Part shown: positions 37,497 to 45,951 of the stretch, piece after piece | Numbering within the stretch: the stretch's first letter is position 1 | Layout of the letters: each line of letters starts with the position of its first letter | Program-made: the position numbers and the translations under genes | Assembly (NCBI RefSeq): GCF_037971845.1 | Contig: NZ_CP150227.1 | Span: forward strand, 5,580,001 to 5,644,000 | DNA length: 64,000 nucleotides | Direction of reading: 5' to 3' | Source of the DNA: Paenibacillus sp. FSL R5-0766 | GTDB lineage: Bacteria > Bacillota > Bacilli > Paenibacillales > Paenibacillaceae | Notes under the pieces: model-generated | What the model was told of the DNA's origin: nothing | What the model saw: only the letters and a program-made list of their open reading frames with translations | The model's database searches: none

Positions 37497-37740
37497 TTTC
37501 CGCTTCCTCCGCTACGTCGTGCACTGGGTCACTTTGCTGGAAACTGCACTCCATTCATGCTGGAGGCAGTATTGAAGTTCTGAAGCATCGCAAGGCGCTT
37601 TGCTTCTTCTGGGCATTGCTGTTTCCTTCGCTACGCCGTGCACGTGGGTTACTTTGCTGGAAACTGCACTCCATTCATGCTGGATGAGCAGTATTCAAGT
37701 TCTGAAGCATCGCTAGGCGCTTGCTTCTTCTGGGCATTTC
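37476..37740. repeat. Tandem 119-122 bp repeat between sdhA and sdhB
   Basis: Two full units (37476-37594 and 37595-37716) and a partial third (from 37717) each begin GCGCTT.GCTTCTTCTGGGCATT and contain ACTTTGCTGGAAACTGCACT and GTTCTGAAGCATCGC. They differ by a few substitutions and small gaps. The start of the unit is a piece of the dispersed element, so the duplication arose after the insertion. No protein is encoded. Confidence 0.85.
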
Positions 37741-37758
37741 CCTCACGTTGATGGCAGT

Positions 37759-37837
37759 AACTTTGAAGAAGCTTTGCTTCTCCAAAGTTGTCCTGCCTCT
37801 TCGTTCAGGTGCTTAACTATTCATTACATGAATAGTG
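37759..37837 (-). promoter_or_regulatory. Two hairpins downstream of sdhA
   Basis: A stem at 37817-37837 (ACTATTCAT, loop TAC, ATGAATAGT) lies ten bases past the sdhA stop; a longer stem at 37759-37789 pairs AACTTTG.AGAAGC with GCTTCT.CAAAGTT. Neither is followed by a T run, so they look more like mRNA-stabilising or processing hairpins than terminators. Confidence 0.5.
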
Positions 37838-37846
37838 TGGTACTTC

Positions 37847-39589
37847 TTAATCCTTGGAGTAATCCCGGATACGTGGTGGGATCAAGGATACGTCTACTGG
37901 CTCGTACGAGATTTTCGGGCCTTCCTTCGACCAGCTTGCGATAGTCGTTTTCAGGAACTCTTCGTCATTACGTTCCGTGAATTCCGGTTTGTAATGGGCG
38001 CCACGGCTTTCGTTACGCAGCAGTGCCCCGAGAGTCATTGCTTCTGCCAGTTCAATCATGTTCCACAGTTGGCGAGTGAACGCTGCGCTCGGGTTATTCC
38101 AACCGGAGCTGTCATACATGTTGATTTTGCCATAGCGCTCTTTCAATTCCTTGATCTTGCCAATCGTGGCTTCAAGCTTGTCGTTGTAGCGTACAACCGT
38201 CATGTTGGCTGTCATCCACTCGCCAAGCTCTTTATGAATGACATAGGCATTTTCCGTGCCCTGCATTTTCAAGATGCCTTCGTATTTGTCGCTTTGTTGT
38301 TTGGTGTGTTTCTCAAATACGGAAGATGGGATATCAGCGGACGATTTTTTAAGTCCTTTGATATATTCAGCCGCTTTTGGTCCAGCCACCATACCACCAT
38401 AGATCGCGGATACCAATGAGTTTGCACCCAGACGGTTCGCACCATGGTATTGATATTCACATTCACCAGCTGCGAACAGCCCCGGAATGTTAGTCATTTG
38501 GTTGTAATCTACCCACATACCGCCCATGGAATAATGGACTGCCGGGAAGATTTTCATTGGGATTTTACGCGGGTCATCGCCCATGAACTTCTCATAGATC
38601 TCAATGATTCCGCCGAGTTTAACGTCCAGTTCCTTCGGATCTTTGTGCGAAAGATCGAGATAAACCATGTTCTCACCGTTCACACCCAGACCCATGTCTA
38701 CGCAGACACTGAAGATTTCACGAGTCGCGATATCACGTGGAACCAGGTTACCGTAGGATGGATATTTTTCTTCAAGGAAGTACCAAGGCTTGCCGTCTTT
38801 GTACGTCCAGATCCGTCCACCTTCACCACGTGCGGATTCAGACATGAGACGCAGCTTGTCATCCCCTGGAATGGCTGTCGGGTGAATCTGAATGAACTCA
38901 CCGTTCGCATAATTAACACCTTGCTGATACACCGCACTTGCCGCTGTACCTGTGTTGATAACCGAGTTGGTCGTTTTACCGAAGATGATACCCGGACCAC
39001 CACTCGCCAGAATAACCGCTTCTGCCGGGAAGGTCTGTACCTTCATCGTTTTCAGATCCTGAGCCACGATCCCGCGACATACGCCTTCATCATCCAAAAC
39101 CGCCTGCAGGAACTCCCAGTTCTCATATTTCGTAACAAGACCCGCTGCTTCCCAGCGACGTACCTGCTCGTCTAATGCATAGAGCAATTGTTGCCCTGTT
39201 GTCGCTCCGGCAAACGCCGTACGGTGATGCTTCGTTCCCCCGAAACGACGGAAATCAAGCAAACCTTCCGGTGTCCGGTTGAACATTACGCCCATACGGT
39301 CCATCAGGTGAATGATGCCAGGTGCTGCTTCGCACATCGCTTTAACCGGAGGTTGGTTCGCAAGGAAGTCACCGCCGTATACCGTATCGTCAAAGTGTAC
39401 CCATGGGGAGTCACCCTCACCCTTGGTATTTACCGCTCCGTTAATACCGCCTTGTGCGCATACAGAGTGGGATCGTTTAACAGGAACCAGTGAAAATAAA
39501 TGAACATGGACTCCGGCTTCAGCCGATTTGATCGCCGCCATCAAGCCTGCGAGACCGCCGCCCACAATAATTACATTCGTTGATGCCAT
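37847..39589 (-). CDS. sdhA: Succinate dehydrogenase flavoprotein subunit
   Basis: A 580-residue FAD-binding subunit of the Bacillus type: dinucleotide motif IIVGGGLAGLMAA, SVCAQGGINGAVN around the flavin-histidine site, HPTAIPG and the active-site arginine region later on, and HYSMGGMWVDY. It oxidises succinate to fumarate. AAGGGAG precedes the ATG. It is 43 bp downstream of sdhC. Confidence 0.95.
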   Translation of the reverse strand: MASTNVIIVGGGLAGLMAAIKSAEAGVHVHLFSLVPVKRSHSVCAQGGINGAVNTKGEGDSPWVHFDDTVYGGDFLANQPPVKAMCEAAPGIIHLMDRMGVMFNRTPEGLLDFRRFGGTKHHRTAFAGATTGQQLLYALDEQVRRWEAAGLVTKYENWEFLQAVLDDEGVCRGIVAQDLKTMKVQTFPAEAVILASGGPGIIFGKTTNSVINTGTAASAVYQQGVNYANGEFIQIHPTAIPGDDKLRLMSESARGEGGRIWTYKDGKPWYFLEEKYPSYGNLVPRDIATREIFSVCVDMGLGVNGENMVYLDLSHKDPKELDVKLGGIIEIYEKFMGDDPRKIPMKIFPAVHYSMGGMWVDYNQMTNIPGLFAAGECEYQYHGANRLGANSLVSAIYGGMVAGPKAAEYIKGLKKSSADIPSSVFEKHTKQQSDKYEGILKMQGTENAYVIHKELGEWMTANMTVVRYNDKLEATIGKIKELKERYGKINMYDSSGWNNPSAAFTRQLWNMIELAEAMTLGALLRNESRGAHYKPEFTERNDEEFLKTTIASWSKEGPKISYEPVDVSLIPPRIRDYSKD

Positions 39590-39632
39590 TGCTGTTCACT
39601 CCCTTATAAGTCAGCATTTAAACGCTAAATGC

Positions 39633-40301
39633 TTAAATTAGAACTGTTTTTACTGCGTCAATCATCGAAGTAGCTGTTTGGAAATCAATGCTCCGGAAAG
39701 CAAATAGTGAAGCAATAAACATGATGGAAACAATAGCGAACAAGCTCATACATACGTAAGAGGATACACGTTGCGCACGCGGACCAACTGTAATTCCCCA
39801 GCTAACGAGGAATGACCACAGACCATTGGCAAAGTGATATGACGCTGCAACCACACTGATCATATATATCGCAAAGGTTATCGGATTCGTCACCGCATCA
39901 TGTATGACGCCGCCAATCTCTTCATGGGATACATTACCCAGCGCAATCTGTACTCGCGTCTCCCATACGTGCCAGATGACGAATACAAACGTAATAATAC
40001 CGCTTACCCTCTGTAACGTGTAGCGCCAGTTGCGCTCATTACCGTAACGCCCAACGTTAGGCTTGGCCTGATAGGCAATGTAAAGACCATAAACACCGTG
40101 ATAGAACAACGGCAGCCAGATAAGTAATGCCTCAATTACAATAACAAGAGGCAAACCGTTCAGAAATGCAACGGCACCGTAAAAAGCTTCTTTGCCGCCT
40201 TCAACTGCCGTGAAGTTCGTCACCAAATGCTCAACAAAGAACAGACTGAGCGGAATGACGCCAAGCAAGGAGTGCAGCTTTCTGGAGTAAAACCCTTTCA
40301 T
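39633..40301 (-). CDS. sdhC: Succinate dehydrogenase cytochrome b558 subunit
   Basis: A 222-residue membrane anchor with five hydrophobic segments and the conserved start GFYSRKLHSLLGVIPLSLFFVEHL, whose histidines, with others such as FVIWHVWETR and SYHFANGLW, bind two b haems. It anchors SdhAB to the membrane and reduces menaquinone. AAAGGGGATC precedes the ATG at 40301; an in-frame extension to 40352 has no binding site. Confidence 0.92.
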   Translation of the reverse strand: MKGFYSRKLHSLLGVIPLSLFFVEHLVTNFTAVEGGKEAFYGAVAFLNGLPLVIVIEALLIWLPLFYHGVYGLYIAYQAKPNVGRYGNERNWRYTLQRVSGIITFVFVIWHVWETRVQIALGNVSHEEIGGVIHDAVTNPITFAIYMISVVAASYHFANGLWSFLVSWGITVGPRAQRVSSYVCMSLFAIVSIMFIASLFAFRSIDFQTATSMIDAVKTVLI

Positions 40302-40355
40302 AAAATGTCGATCCCCTTTCGCTAAATACAACGTTTTCATAAATGATTTCACTTA

Positions 40356-40439
40356 TCATGACACGAATCCTTTTCCCTGAAAAGGTTCGACAAATTGTTC
40401 CGTTTTCCCCAGGTGTGAACAACTTGTGTCACGATTCAT
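40356..40439 (-). other. Possible 27-codon leader frame upstream of sdhC
   Basis: An ATG at 40439 follows AAAAAAAGGAGTAAC, a very good binding site, and opens a 27-codon frame ending 55 bp before the sdhC start. The peptide (MNRDTSCSHLGKTEQFVEPF and seven more) resembles no family I know. It could be a regulatory leader, or the binding site could be fortuitous. Confidence 0.4.
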
Positions 40440-40486
40440 GTTACTCCTTTTTTTCTTATAAGGGAATTGCAATATAATTATTAAAT

Positions 40487-40515
40487 GTTATAACCTATAG
40501 GTATAAGCAGTGAAA
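40487..40515 (-). promoter_or_regulatory. Candidate sdhCAB promoter with dyad in the spacer
   Basis: On the minus strand TTTCAC (40515-40510) and TATAAC (40492-40487) are separated by 17 bp. The spacer is largely a dyad, TTATAACCTATAGGTATAA (40488-40506), symmetric around CCTATAGG with a one-base bulge. A regulator bound there would cover the promoter. LysR-type sites have this kind of symmetry, and a LysR gene is divergent. Confidence 0.55.
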
Positions 40516-40596
40516 CATTGGGTTTACAGGCTATACAACATGGAAAACGATTAAGCAAGGACAAGAATCACATTCATGGAAAAGAGGTTATTGTTC

Positions 40597-41520
40597 ATGT
40601 TTGAGGAGTTAAATGCATTTGCAGCGGTCGTGGAGCAGTCCAGCCTGAACCGTGCATCCAAGTTACTAAACTTGTCCCAACCCGCACTCTCACGTAAAAT
40701 TGCCAAATTGGAGGATGAACTCGGGGTTGCCCTGTTCCACCGCCGTGGCAAACGGCTGGAGTTAACCAGTGTGGGCCAGTTCACCTATACCTACGCTGTA
40801 GAACAGAAGCAGCAGCAACAGAAGTTCCTCACCATGCTGGCCCAGTATAAAGACGAAGAACAGAGCACCATTACACTCGGAGCCAGTCTGACGACGCTTC
40901 AAACTACGTTACCACCTCTCGTCAATGCCTTTATGGAGAAACATCCAAATGCCGAACTGAAACTGTTGACGGGTAAAACACATGAGATTGTCTCGTTTGT
41001 GCGTGACAAAAAAGCCGATGTGGGCATTGTCGCCTCCTCCATCAGCGAAGTGGGGCTTAACTGTGTGCCGCTCTTTGACGATCACCTGGAACTGGTTGTG
41101 CCGCTTACACACCCCTTGTCCGGCAAGGAAGCCGGGATGGAGCATTTGCAGGATCTGCCGATGATTACGTTCTCCAAAGGCACCTGGTACCGCAAATTAA
41201 CGGACGATCTCTTCCAGCGCTGTGCCGTGATGCCGGATATTCGCATGGAGATTGACTCCTTTGAAGCGATCATCCGACTTCTGCCTTCCGCCAAAGCAGC
41301 TGCTCTATTGCCCAAGTCATATCTTCGTCCACAATTGCTCGCAGACAATGATCTTGTTTCTGTTCATTTGCCTCAATTACAGCAGACCCGCAGAACAACT
41401 TGCATGATCTATGGGGAAAAAGAGGACCTCAGCGAGACCTCCAGACAATGGGTCAAGGAGACGGCTGCACTCTTTACAGCTAAGGCGCCATTGCCCTCAC
41501 GGAGGACTACGACGCCTTAG
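40597..41520 (+). CDS. LysR-family regulator divergent from sdhCAB
   Basis: A 307-residue LysR protein: helix-turn-helix ASKLLNLSQPALSRKIAKLE, then an effector domain with STITLGASLTTLQTTLPPLV. The ATG at 40597 has AGAGGTT upstream; the ATG at 40576 has none. Being divergent from sdhC across a 295-bp region with a dyad makes it a likely regulator of succinate dehydrogenase, comparable in idea to CcpC control of TCA genes. The effector is unknown. Confidence 0.88.
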   Translation: MFEELNAFAAVVEQSSLNRASKLLNLSQPALSRKIAKLEDELGVALFHRRGKRLELTSVGQFTYTYAVEQKQQQQKFLTMLAQYKDEEQSTITLGASLTTLQTTLPPLVNAFMEKHPNAELKLLTGKTHEIVSFVRDKKADVGIVASSISEVGLNCVPLFDDHLELVVPLTHPLSGKEAGMEHLQDLPMITFSKGTWYRKLTDDLFQRCAVMPDIRMEIDSFEAIIRLLPSAKAAALLPKSYLRPQLLADNDLVSVHLPQLQQTRRTTCMIYGEKEDLSETSRQWVKETAALFTAKAPLPSRRTTTP

Positions 41521-41531
41521 TTTTGATCTGA

Positions 41532-41553
41532 ATCAGCCAGGCTCTAACGCCTG
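41532..41553. terminator. Hairpin between the LysR and ktrA genes
   Basis: AGCCAGGC pairs with GCCTGGCT around a 6-base loop in the 60-bp gap between the convergent genes. The T tracts are short on both sides; moderate support. Confidence 0.5.
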
Positions 41554-41580
41554 GCTTCCATATTTAACTCATCTTAATTA

Positions 41581-42252
41581 TCAGCTCTCCTGGCTGATAA
41601 CCTCTTCTTCAAATCGGTCGATATCTGCATTATTACCAATAATGACCATGATATCCCCCGTTTGAAGCGAATCCAGTGCCGTCGGAGCGATAATGACCCC
41701 GGCTTCCTTCTGTAACGCTACAATGCTGCAACCAAAACGTACGCGTGCATTCAGGGTCGAAAGGGTTTTGTTGTGGAGACAGGCGGGTACCTTCATCTCC
41801 ACAATACTGTAATCATTGGATAATTCAATGTAATCCAGCAAGCTCGGGGTAACCAGCTGGTGGGCAACCCGAATGCCCATATCCCGCTCTGGATAAACGA
41901 CACGATCAATCCCCAGTTTATCCAATGCTCGTCCGTGAAGGACGGATATGGCCTTGGCCACGACCGTCTTGACGCCCAGTTCTTTTAACAGGATGGCAGT
42001 GAGAATGCTCGTCTGAATATCATCCCCGATGGCTACGATGCAACAGTCGAAATTTCGAATACCCAGGGAGCGCAGCACTTCCTCATCTGTGGCATCAGCT
42101 ACAACGGCATGGGTGACCAGTTCACTTATGTCTTCGACGACTTCTTCATTTTTATCGATCCCGAGCACCTCGTAGCCGAGTTCCATTAATTCCTGCGCCA
42201 GACTGGAGCCAAACCGCCCAAGCCCAATCACCGCAAACTGCTGTGTTTTCAT
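41581..42252 (-). CDS. Ktr potassium uptake RCK (regulatory) subunit
   Basis: A 223-residue cytoplasmic protein with TrkA-N (GLGRFGSSLAQELMELG, residues 9-25) and TrkA-C domains, matching KtrA/KtrC in size. It binds nucleotides (and in Bacillus c-di-AMP at the C-domain) and gates the membrane subunit. AAGGGG lies 12 bases before the ATG. It is 54 bp downstream of the membrane-subunit gene, in one operon. Confidence 0.92.
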   Translation of the reverse strand: MKTQQFAVIGLGRFGSSLAQELMELGYEVLGIDKNEEVVEDISELVTHAVVADATDEEVLRSLGIRNFDCCIVAIGDDIQTSILTAILLKELGVKTVVAKAISVLHGRALDKLGIDRVVYPERDMGIRVAHQLVTPSLLDYIELSNDYSIVEMKVPACLHNKTLSTLNARVRFGCSIVALQKEAGVIIAPTALDSLQTGDIMVIIGNNADIDRFEEEVISQES

Positions 42253-42306
42253 TGTTCTTCACGAACCCCTTATCCAAATCAATTTCATAACTCACTAAAA
42301 ATAGAT

Positions 42307-43647
42307 TTATCCAATAATCATCTTGCCTTCCGGGTACCTGTATAACTCTTTACCCTTTTTCTGCCCAAGTGCATACGCTAATGTGATCGGTCCAAGCCTT
42401 CCTGCAAACATCGTAAAACAGATCAGGAGTTTGCCCAAAGTAGTCAGCTTCAGCGTCAGTCCGAGCGATAATCCGACAGTACCAAAGGCTGATGTCGTTT
42501 CAAATAAGATCATCATAAAACTGGCGTCTTCTGTGGTACTCAGTGCCATCGTTACAGCTATGATGAACAAAAGCGCCAGCAATGTAATGGTAAGCGCCTT
42601 GAAAATCCGTTCCTGTACGAGCCGATAGCGGAAAAACACGATATCTTCACGTCCACGCATCATGGCGATGACCGCTCCAGCCATAATCATAAATGTCGTT
42701 GTTTTGATCCCGCCTCCGGTAGAACCCGGCGAAGCACCAATGAACATCAGAATGATCATAAAGAACTGTGTTGCCTGTCTCAGCCCGGCAATATCTACCG
42801 TATTAGCTCCTGCTGTTCGCGGCGTAATGGATTGGAAGAATGAACCGAGAATTTTGCCACCCCAGTTCAGGCCACCCAAGGTCCGGGGATTGCTGAATTC
42901 AAATACGAAAATGACAAGTGCACCAAACACAATCAACAATCCAGTTGTTAACAGTACAACTTTGGAGTGCAGAGACAGCTTCCGTGTTTTACGGTAATCC
43001 ACCAGGTCTGACAACACCACAAAACCGATACCGCCAGAGACAATGAGGAACATTGCTGTAAAATTAACCAACGGGTCATACACATAACCGGTCAGACTGC
43101 GGAACTCCCCAAACATATCAAAGCCCGCATTGTTAAACAAGGAGATCGCATGCCAATAGCCATAATAGATCGCCTGTCCGACCGGCATGTCGAACGACCA
43201 GCGGATGGCAAACAGTGTGCCACATATGCCTTCGATAATGAGTGAGTAAATCACAACTTTACGAATCAGTCGGACGATGCCCTCCATCGTGCTTTGATTC
43301 ATCGCTTCCTGTAGAATCAATCGCTCTCTAAGCGAAATCCGCCGTTTGAACGCAATGGCAACCAATGTGGACATTGTCATGAAGCCCAGTCCGCCAATCT
43401 GAATCAGAATCGCAATCACAACCTGACCCAGCACCGAGAAATGAGTCCCTGTATCCACCACTACCAAACCGGTGACACAAACAGCCGAAGTTGCTGTAAA
43501 AAGCGCATCAATAAATGCAAGACTGTCACCGTTACGGTTGGATGCCGGAAGCATTAACAATAGTGTGCCTACCAATATGATGCCAGCAAACCCTAACACA
43601 AGAATACGGGGTGGCGATAATCGCATCCATTGAACATTCAGTTTCAC
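42307..43647 (-). CDS. KtrB/KtrD-type potassium transporter, membrane subunit
   Basis: A 446-residue channel-like transporter with four repeats of M1-pore-M2 and selectivity-filter glycines (TSAVCVTGLVVVDTGTHFS in the first, NNAGFDMFG in the second, PRTAGANTV in the third, FGTVGLSLG in the fourth). It takes up K+, probably coupled to Na+. A GTG at 43647 fits the length of Bacillus KtrB and has GAGGTGG upstream; other GTG and ATG starts in the first 15 codons are possible. Confidence 0.92.
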   Translation of the reverse strand: MKLNVQWMRLSPPRILVLGFAGIILVGTLLLMLPASNRNGDSLAFIDALFTATSAVCVTGLVVVDTGTHFSVLGQVVIAILIQIGGLGFMTMSTLVAIAFKRRISLRERLILQEAMNQSTMEGIVRLIRKVVIYSLIIEGICGTLFAIRWSFDMPVGQAIYYGYWHAISLFNNAGFDMFGEFRSLTGYVYDPLVNFTAMFLIVSGGIGFVVLSDLVDYRKTRKLSLHSKVVLLTTGLLIVFGALVIFVFEFSNPRTLGGLNWGGKILGSFFQSITPRTAGANTVDIAGLRQATQFFMIILMFIGASPGSTGGGIKTTTFMIMAGAVIAMMRGREDIVFFRYRLVQERIFKALTITLLALLFIIAVTMALSTTEDASFMMILFETTSAFGTVGLSLGLTLKLTTLGKLLICFTMFAGRLGPITLAYALGQKKGKELYRYPEGKMIIG

Positions 43648-43682
43648 TTGAGTATCTTCCACCTCTTCTAAAATGAAAATAA

Positions 43683-43698
43683 CTCCACACCGGTGGAG
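43683..43698 (-). promoter_or_regulatory. Small hairpin in the ktrB leader
   Basis: On the minus strand CTCCAC, loop CGGT, GTGGAG is followed by TTATTTTCATTTT, about 35 bp before the ktrB start. Shape and T-rich trail suggest a leader terminator (attenuator). I could not recognise a ydaO c-di-AMP riboswitch in front of it, which many ktr leaders have. Confidence 0.35.
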
Positions 43699-44253
43699 CC
43701 TTCTTCATTGAAATGCTGTTGCCAAACGTTAAACAAGTATGATTCAGATTAATACGACATATATAATGAAGTTGGAATATATTCTATTCGTTCCCTTGTT
43801 GGGCGAAAGAAATGCGAATCATTGCACATTTGCTTCAAAATTATAAGCGCTGCGACGTTTGTAGACAAAACGTTTTTTGTGTAAATAGCATCGAATTCCG
43901 CCAAAAAGGGAAGAACTCAGATATGGCGACGGATGGATCAGATTCTTTCGGTCCTTTTCATTCATTTTCAAGGATTTACACCTGTTTTCGTTACATCATT
44001 GGCATTCGGTGCTTGGCCTGTGCTATGTTAACTTTAATATCCATATTAGTGCGTGTTCAAAAAGGGCGGTTTTCAGTACCAAGAAGATGGGATGAAGATA
44101 GAAATGGAGTAGCGGAGCGTAGATCGAGCTACGTGAGCAACGGACATTTCGGCTGAATTCCATATTCGATGCTGATGATGCCGTTAGGCAACCTTCGTAA
44201 TCAAAAGCGGACTTTTTGAACTACCTCTATTAATTAAGGAGGAACAACATTAC
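43699..44253. other. Divergent intergenic region, ktrB and CPBP protease
   Basis: The gap holds AT-rich promoter sequence for ktrB (43740-43880) and the MITE-like element at 44055-44221. No coding frame is supported. Confidence 0.5.
44055..44221. mobile_element. 167-bp MITE-like element with GTTCAAAAAG terminal inverted repeats
   Basis: Left end GTTCAAAAAGGGCGGTTTT; right end, reversed, GTTCAAAAAGTCCGCTTTT: 19 bp with three mismatches. The inside is non-coding (it contains GTAGCGGAGCGTAGATCGAG and CGTGAGCAACGGACATTTCG). I recall similar sequence being common between genes of Paenibacillus. It lies 32 bp upstream of the CPBP protease start. Confidence 0.7.
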
Positions 44254-45951
44254 ATGAATCCCTTAGGGCAGCCTTTGCTACTCAAGGCTAACTTCAAGCG
44301 GCTGGGGTTGCTTGCGGCGATTGGCCTGATTCTATTTTTTGTATTTCAGATCTTTCCAGCTACCTCATCACAAACGACAGAAATTCCGTCCACGTCCTTC
44401 ATAACCAAGGAGCAGGCGAAGCAATCCGCACGATCATTCGCAGCTTCTGTGAATGACTATTCACTGCCAAATGATGATGAAAAAACTCTGGTAACCTACC
44501 AGACACATTCCGATATCTATGGGTATATGGCCAAAACCAAACAACTTGATACCTATAACCAGAAATGGGAAACAAACTATCCTTACGATGTATTCCGTGT
44601 TCGTTTGCCTGATCAACACAAAGGCGGATATCTTAATATTGACGTACATATGAAAACAGGAAAAGTGGTCGGCTTCAAACGTGAACCGCCTTCTTCCCTG
44701 TATACCGCCATTGAGGCGGAGCAGGTTAGTGGACGAGTGACCACATCGCAAGTGCTTGCAGAAGGTAATATGTCTCTGGATGAGAAACAACAGCTCGCGG
44801 CTGGCGTTCTGACCGAATTCGGTTATGAAGTGCCGGCACTCCAACTGGAGACTCGCGATGGTGAAGCGGGACTGAAGTATGTGGATTCTGAAAAAGCCAT
44901 TGGAGACTCCAAGCTTGAACTGAACTTTACGTTTGAAGAGGGTGCGGTACGATCGTTCGATCCTGGCTTCTCGGTCCCGGAATCCCATACCGATTATGTG
45001 AAAGATCAAACGCGTCAAGCCAATTGGATGACCTATGGCGGCTATGCATTCCTGACCTTTGTTCTGGGCGTGCTGGCAATCATCTATAGCATTCTGACCC
45101 GAGCACATACGTCTTTCAAACGCGGAATCATTCTCTCGCTGGTGTATTTCGCAGCTTCAGTAATTGGTACGCTGAACATGATTCCACTCTTTCAGGCACA
45201 AGGGCTCTCCAGCTTCATGTTAGCGTTCCTGATGTTAATGCAGACGGGTATTACACTGGTCATGAGTGCAACCATCTATCTGTCCCTTGTTGCAGGTGAC
45301 GGCATGTGGCGTAAAATAGGTCTGAACCCATGGCCTCGTGCCAAAGAACCCGGATATGGAAAATATGTACTTCACAGCATGGTTGCTGGTTACCTGTGGG
45401 CATTCATTCTACTGGGTGTGCAATCCATCCTGTTCTTCATTCTGGAGCGAAGCATCGGCACATGGTCAACAACTTCAGCAGATCAATCTACATTTAATAT
45501 GACCTATGCCTGGCTCTTCCCGATCATGGCTTGGATGGCCGGTATTGGTGAAGAAACTGTTTATCGACTGTTTGGCATTCGCATGATGCAGAAGATTGTG
45601 CGTAACACGTTTATTGCCTGTCTGATCCCAACCATCATTTGGGCACTTGGACACACATTGTATCCGATCTATCCAGTAATCACCCGTCCCATTGAGCTGA
45701 TGGTGATTGGATTGCTGTTCAGTCTGATCATGTTGCGTCACGGCTTTATTGCCGTTGTATTCGCGCATGTGATCTTCGACAGCTTGTTGATGGGACTCAG
45801 CTTGGTCTTTATGGGTGATGCCCTGAATATGGCTGCCGGACTCTTCTGGATTGTACTCCCAGCCATTGTTGGATATGTGGTCTACAAATTCAATCCAAAA
45901 CAAAAAGAGAAGCCGTATGTTACGACTCCTCATCACGAAGTGCTGCAATAA
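44254..45951 (+). CDS. CPBP-family intramembrane metalloprotease with large N-terminal domain
   Basis: A 565-residue membrane protein. A transmembrane helix at residues 15-35 is followed by about 215 soluble residues outside the membrane, then six to eight helices. The CPBP (CAAX protease / bacteriocin-processing) core has [12 protein letters not shown] (EExxxR), the histidine in [10 protein letters not shown] and [10 protein letters not shown]. These proteases cleave membrane-embedded substrates or confer self-immunity to bacteriocins. Most CPBP proteins are 200-300 residues, so the N-terminal domain is an addition. AAGGAGG lies 11 bases before the ATG. The 3' end overlaps uvrC by 32 bp. Confidence 0.85.
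   Translation: MNPLGQPLLLKANFKRLGLLAAIGLILFFVFQIFPATSSQTTEIPSTSFITKEQAKQSARSFAASVNDYSLPNDDEKTLVTYQTHSDIYGYMAKTKQLDTYNQKWETNYPYDVFRVRLPDQHKGGYLNIDVHMKTGKVVGFKREPPSSLYTAIEAEQVSGRVTTSQVLAEGNMSLDEKQQLAAGVLTEFGYEVPALQLETRDGEAGLKYVDSEKAIGDSKLELNFTFEEGAVRSFDPGFSVPESHTDYVKDQTRQANWMTYGGYAFLTFVLGVLAIIYSILTRAHTSFKRGIILSLVYFAASVIGTLNMIPLFQAQGLSSFMLAFLMLMQTGITLVMSATIYLSLVAGDGMWRKIGLNPWPRAKEPGYGKYVLHSMVAGYLWAFILLGVQSILFFILERSIGTWSTTSADQSTFNMTYAWLFPIMAWMAGIGEETVYRLFGIRMMQKIVRNTFIACLIPTIIWALGHTLYPIYPVITRPIELMVIGLLFSLIMLRHGFIAVVFAHVIFDSLLMGLSLVFMGDALNMAAGLFWIVLPAIVGYVVYKFNPKQKEKPYVTTPHHEVLQ

Noticed and set aside
37405..37846. Pseudogene remnant between sdhA and sdhB
   Set aside because: No frame gives a recognisable protein; the region is repeats and hairpins.
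38444..39175. 243-codon plus-strand frame inside sdhA
   Set aside because: Antisense shadow of a highly conserved gene.
43663..44054. c-di-AMP (ydaO) riboswitch upstream of the potassium transporter
   Set aside because: I looked for the conserved ydaO pairing pattern and did not find it; only a small hairpin is present.
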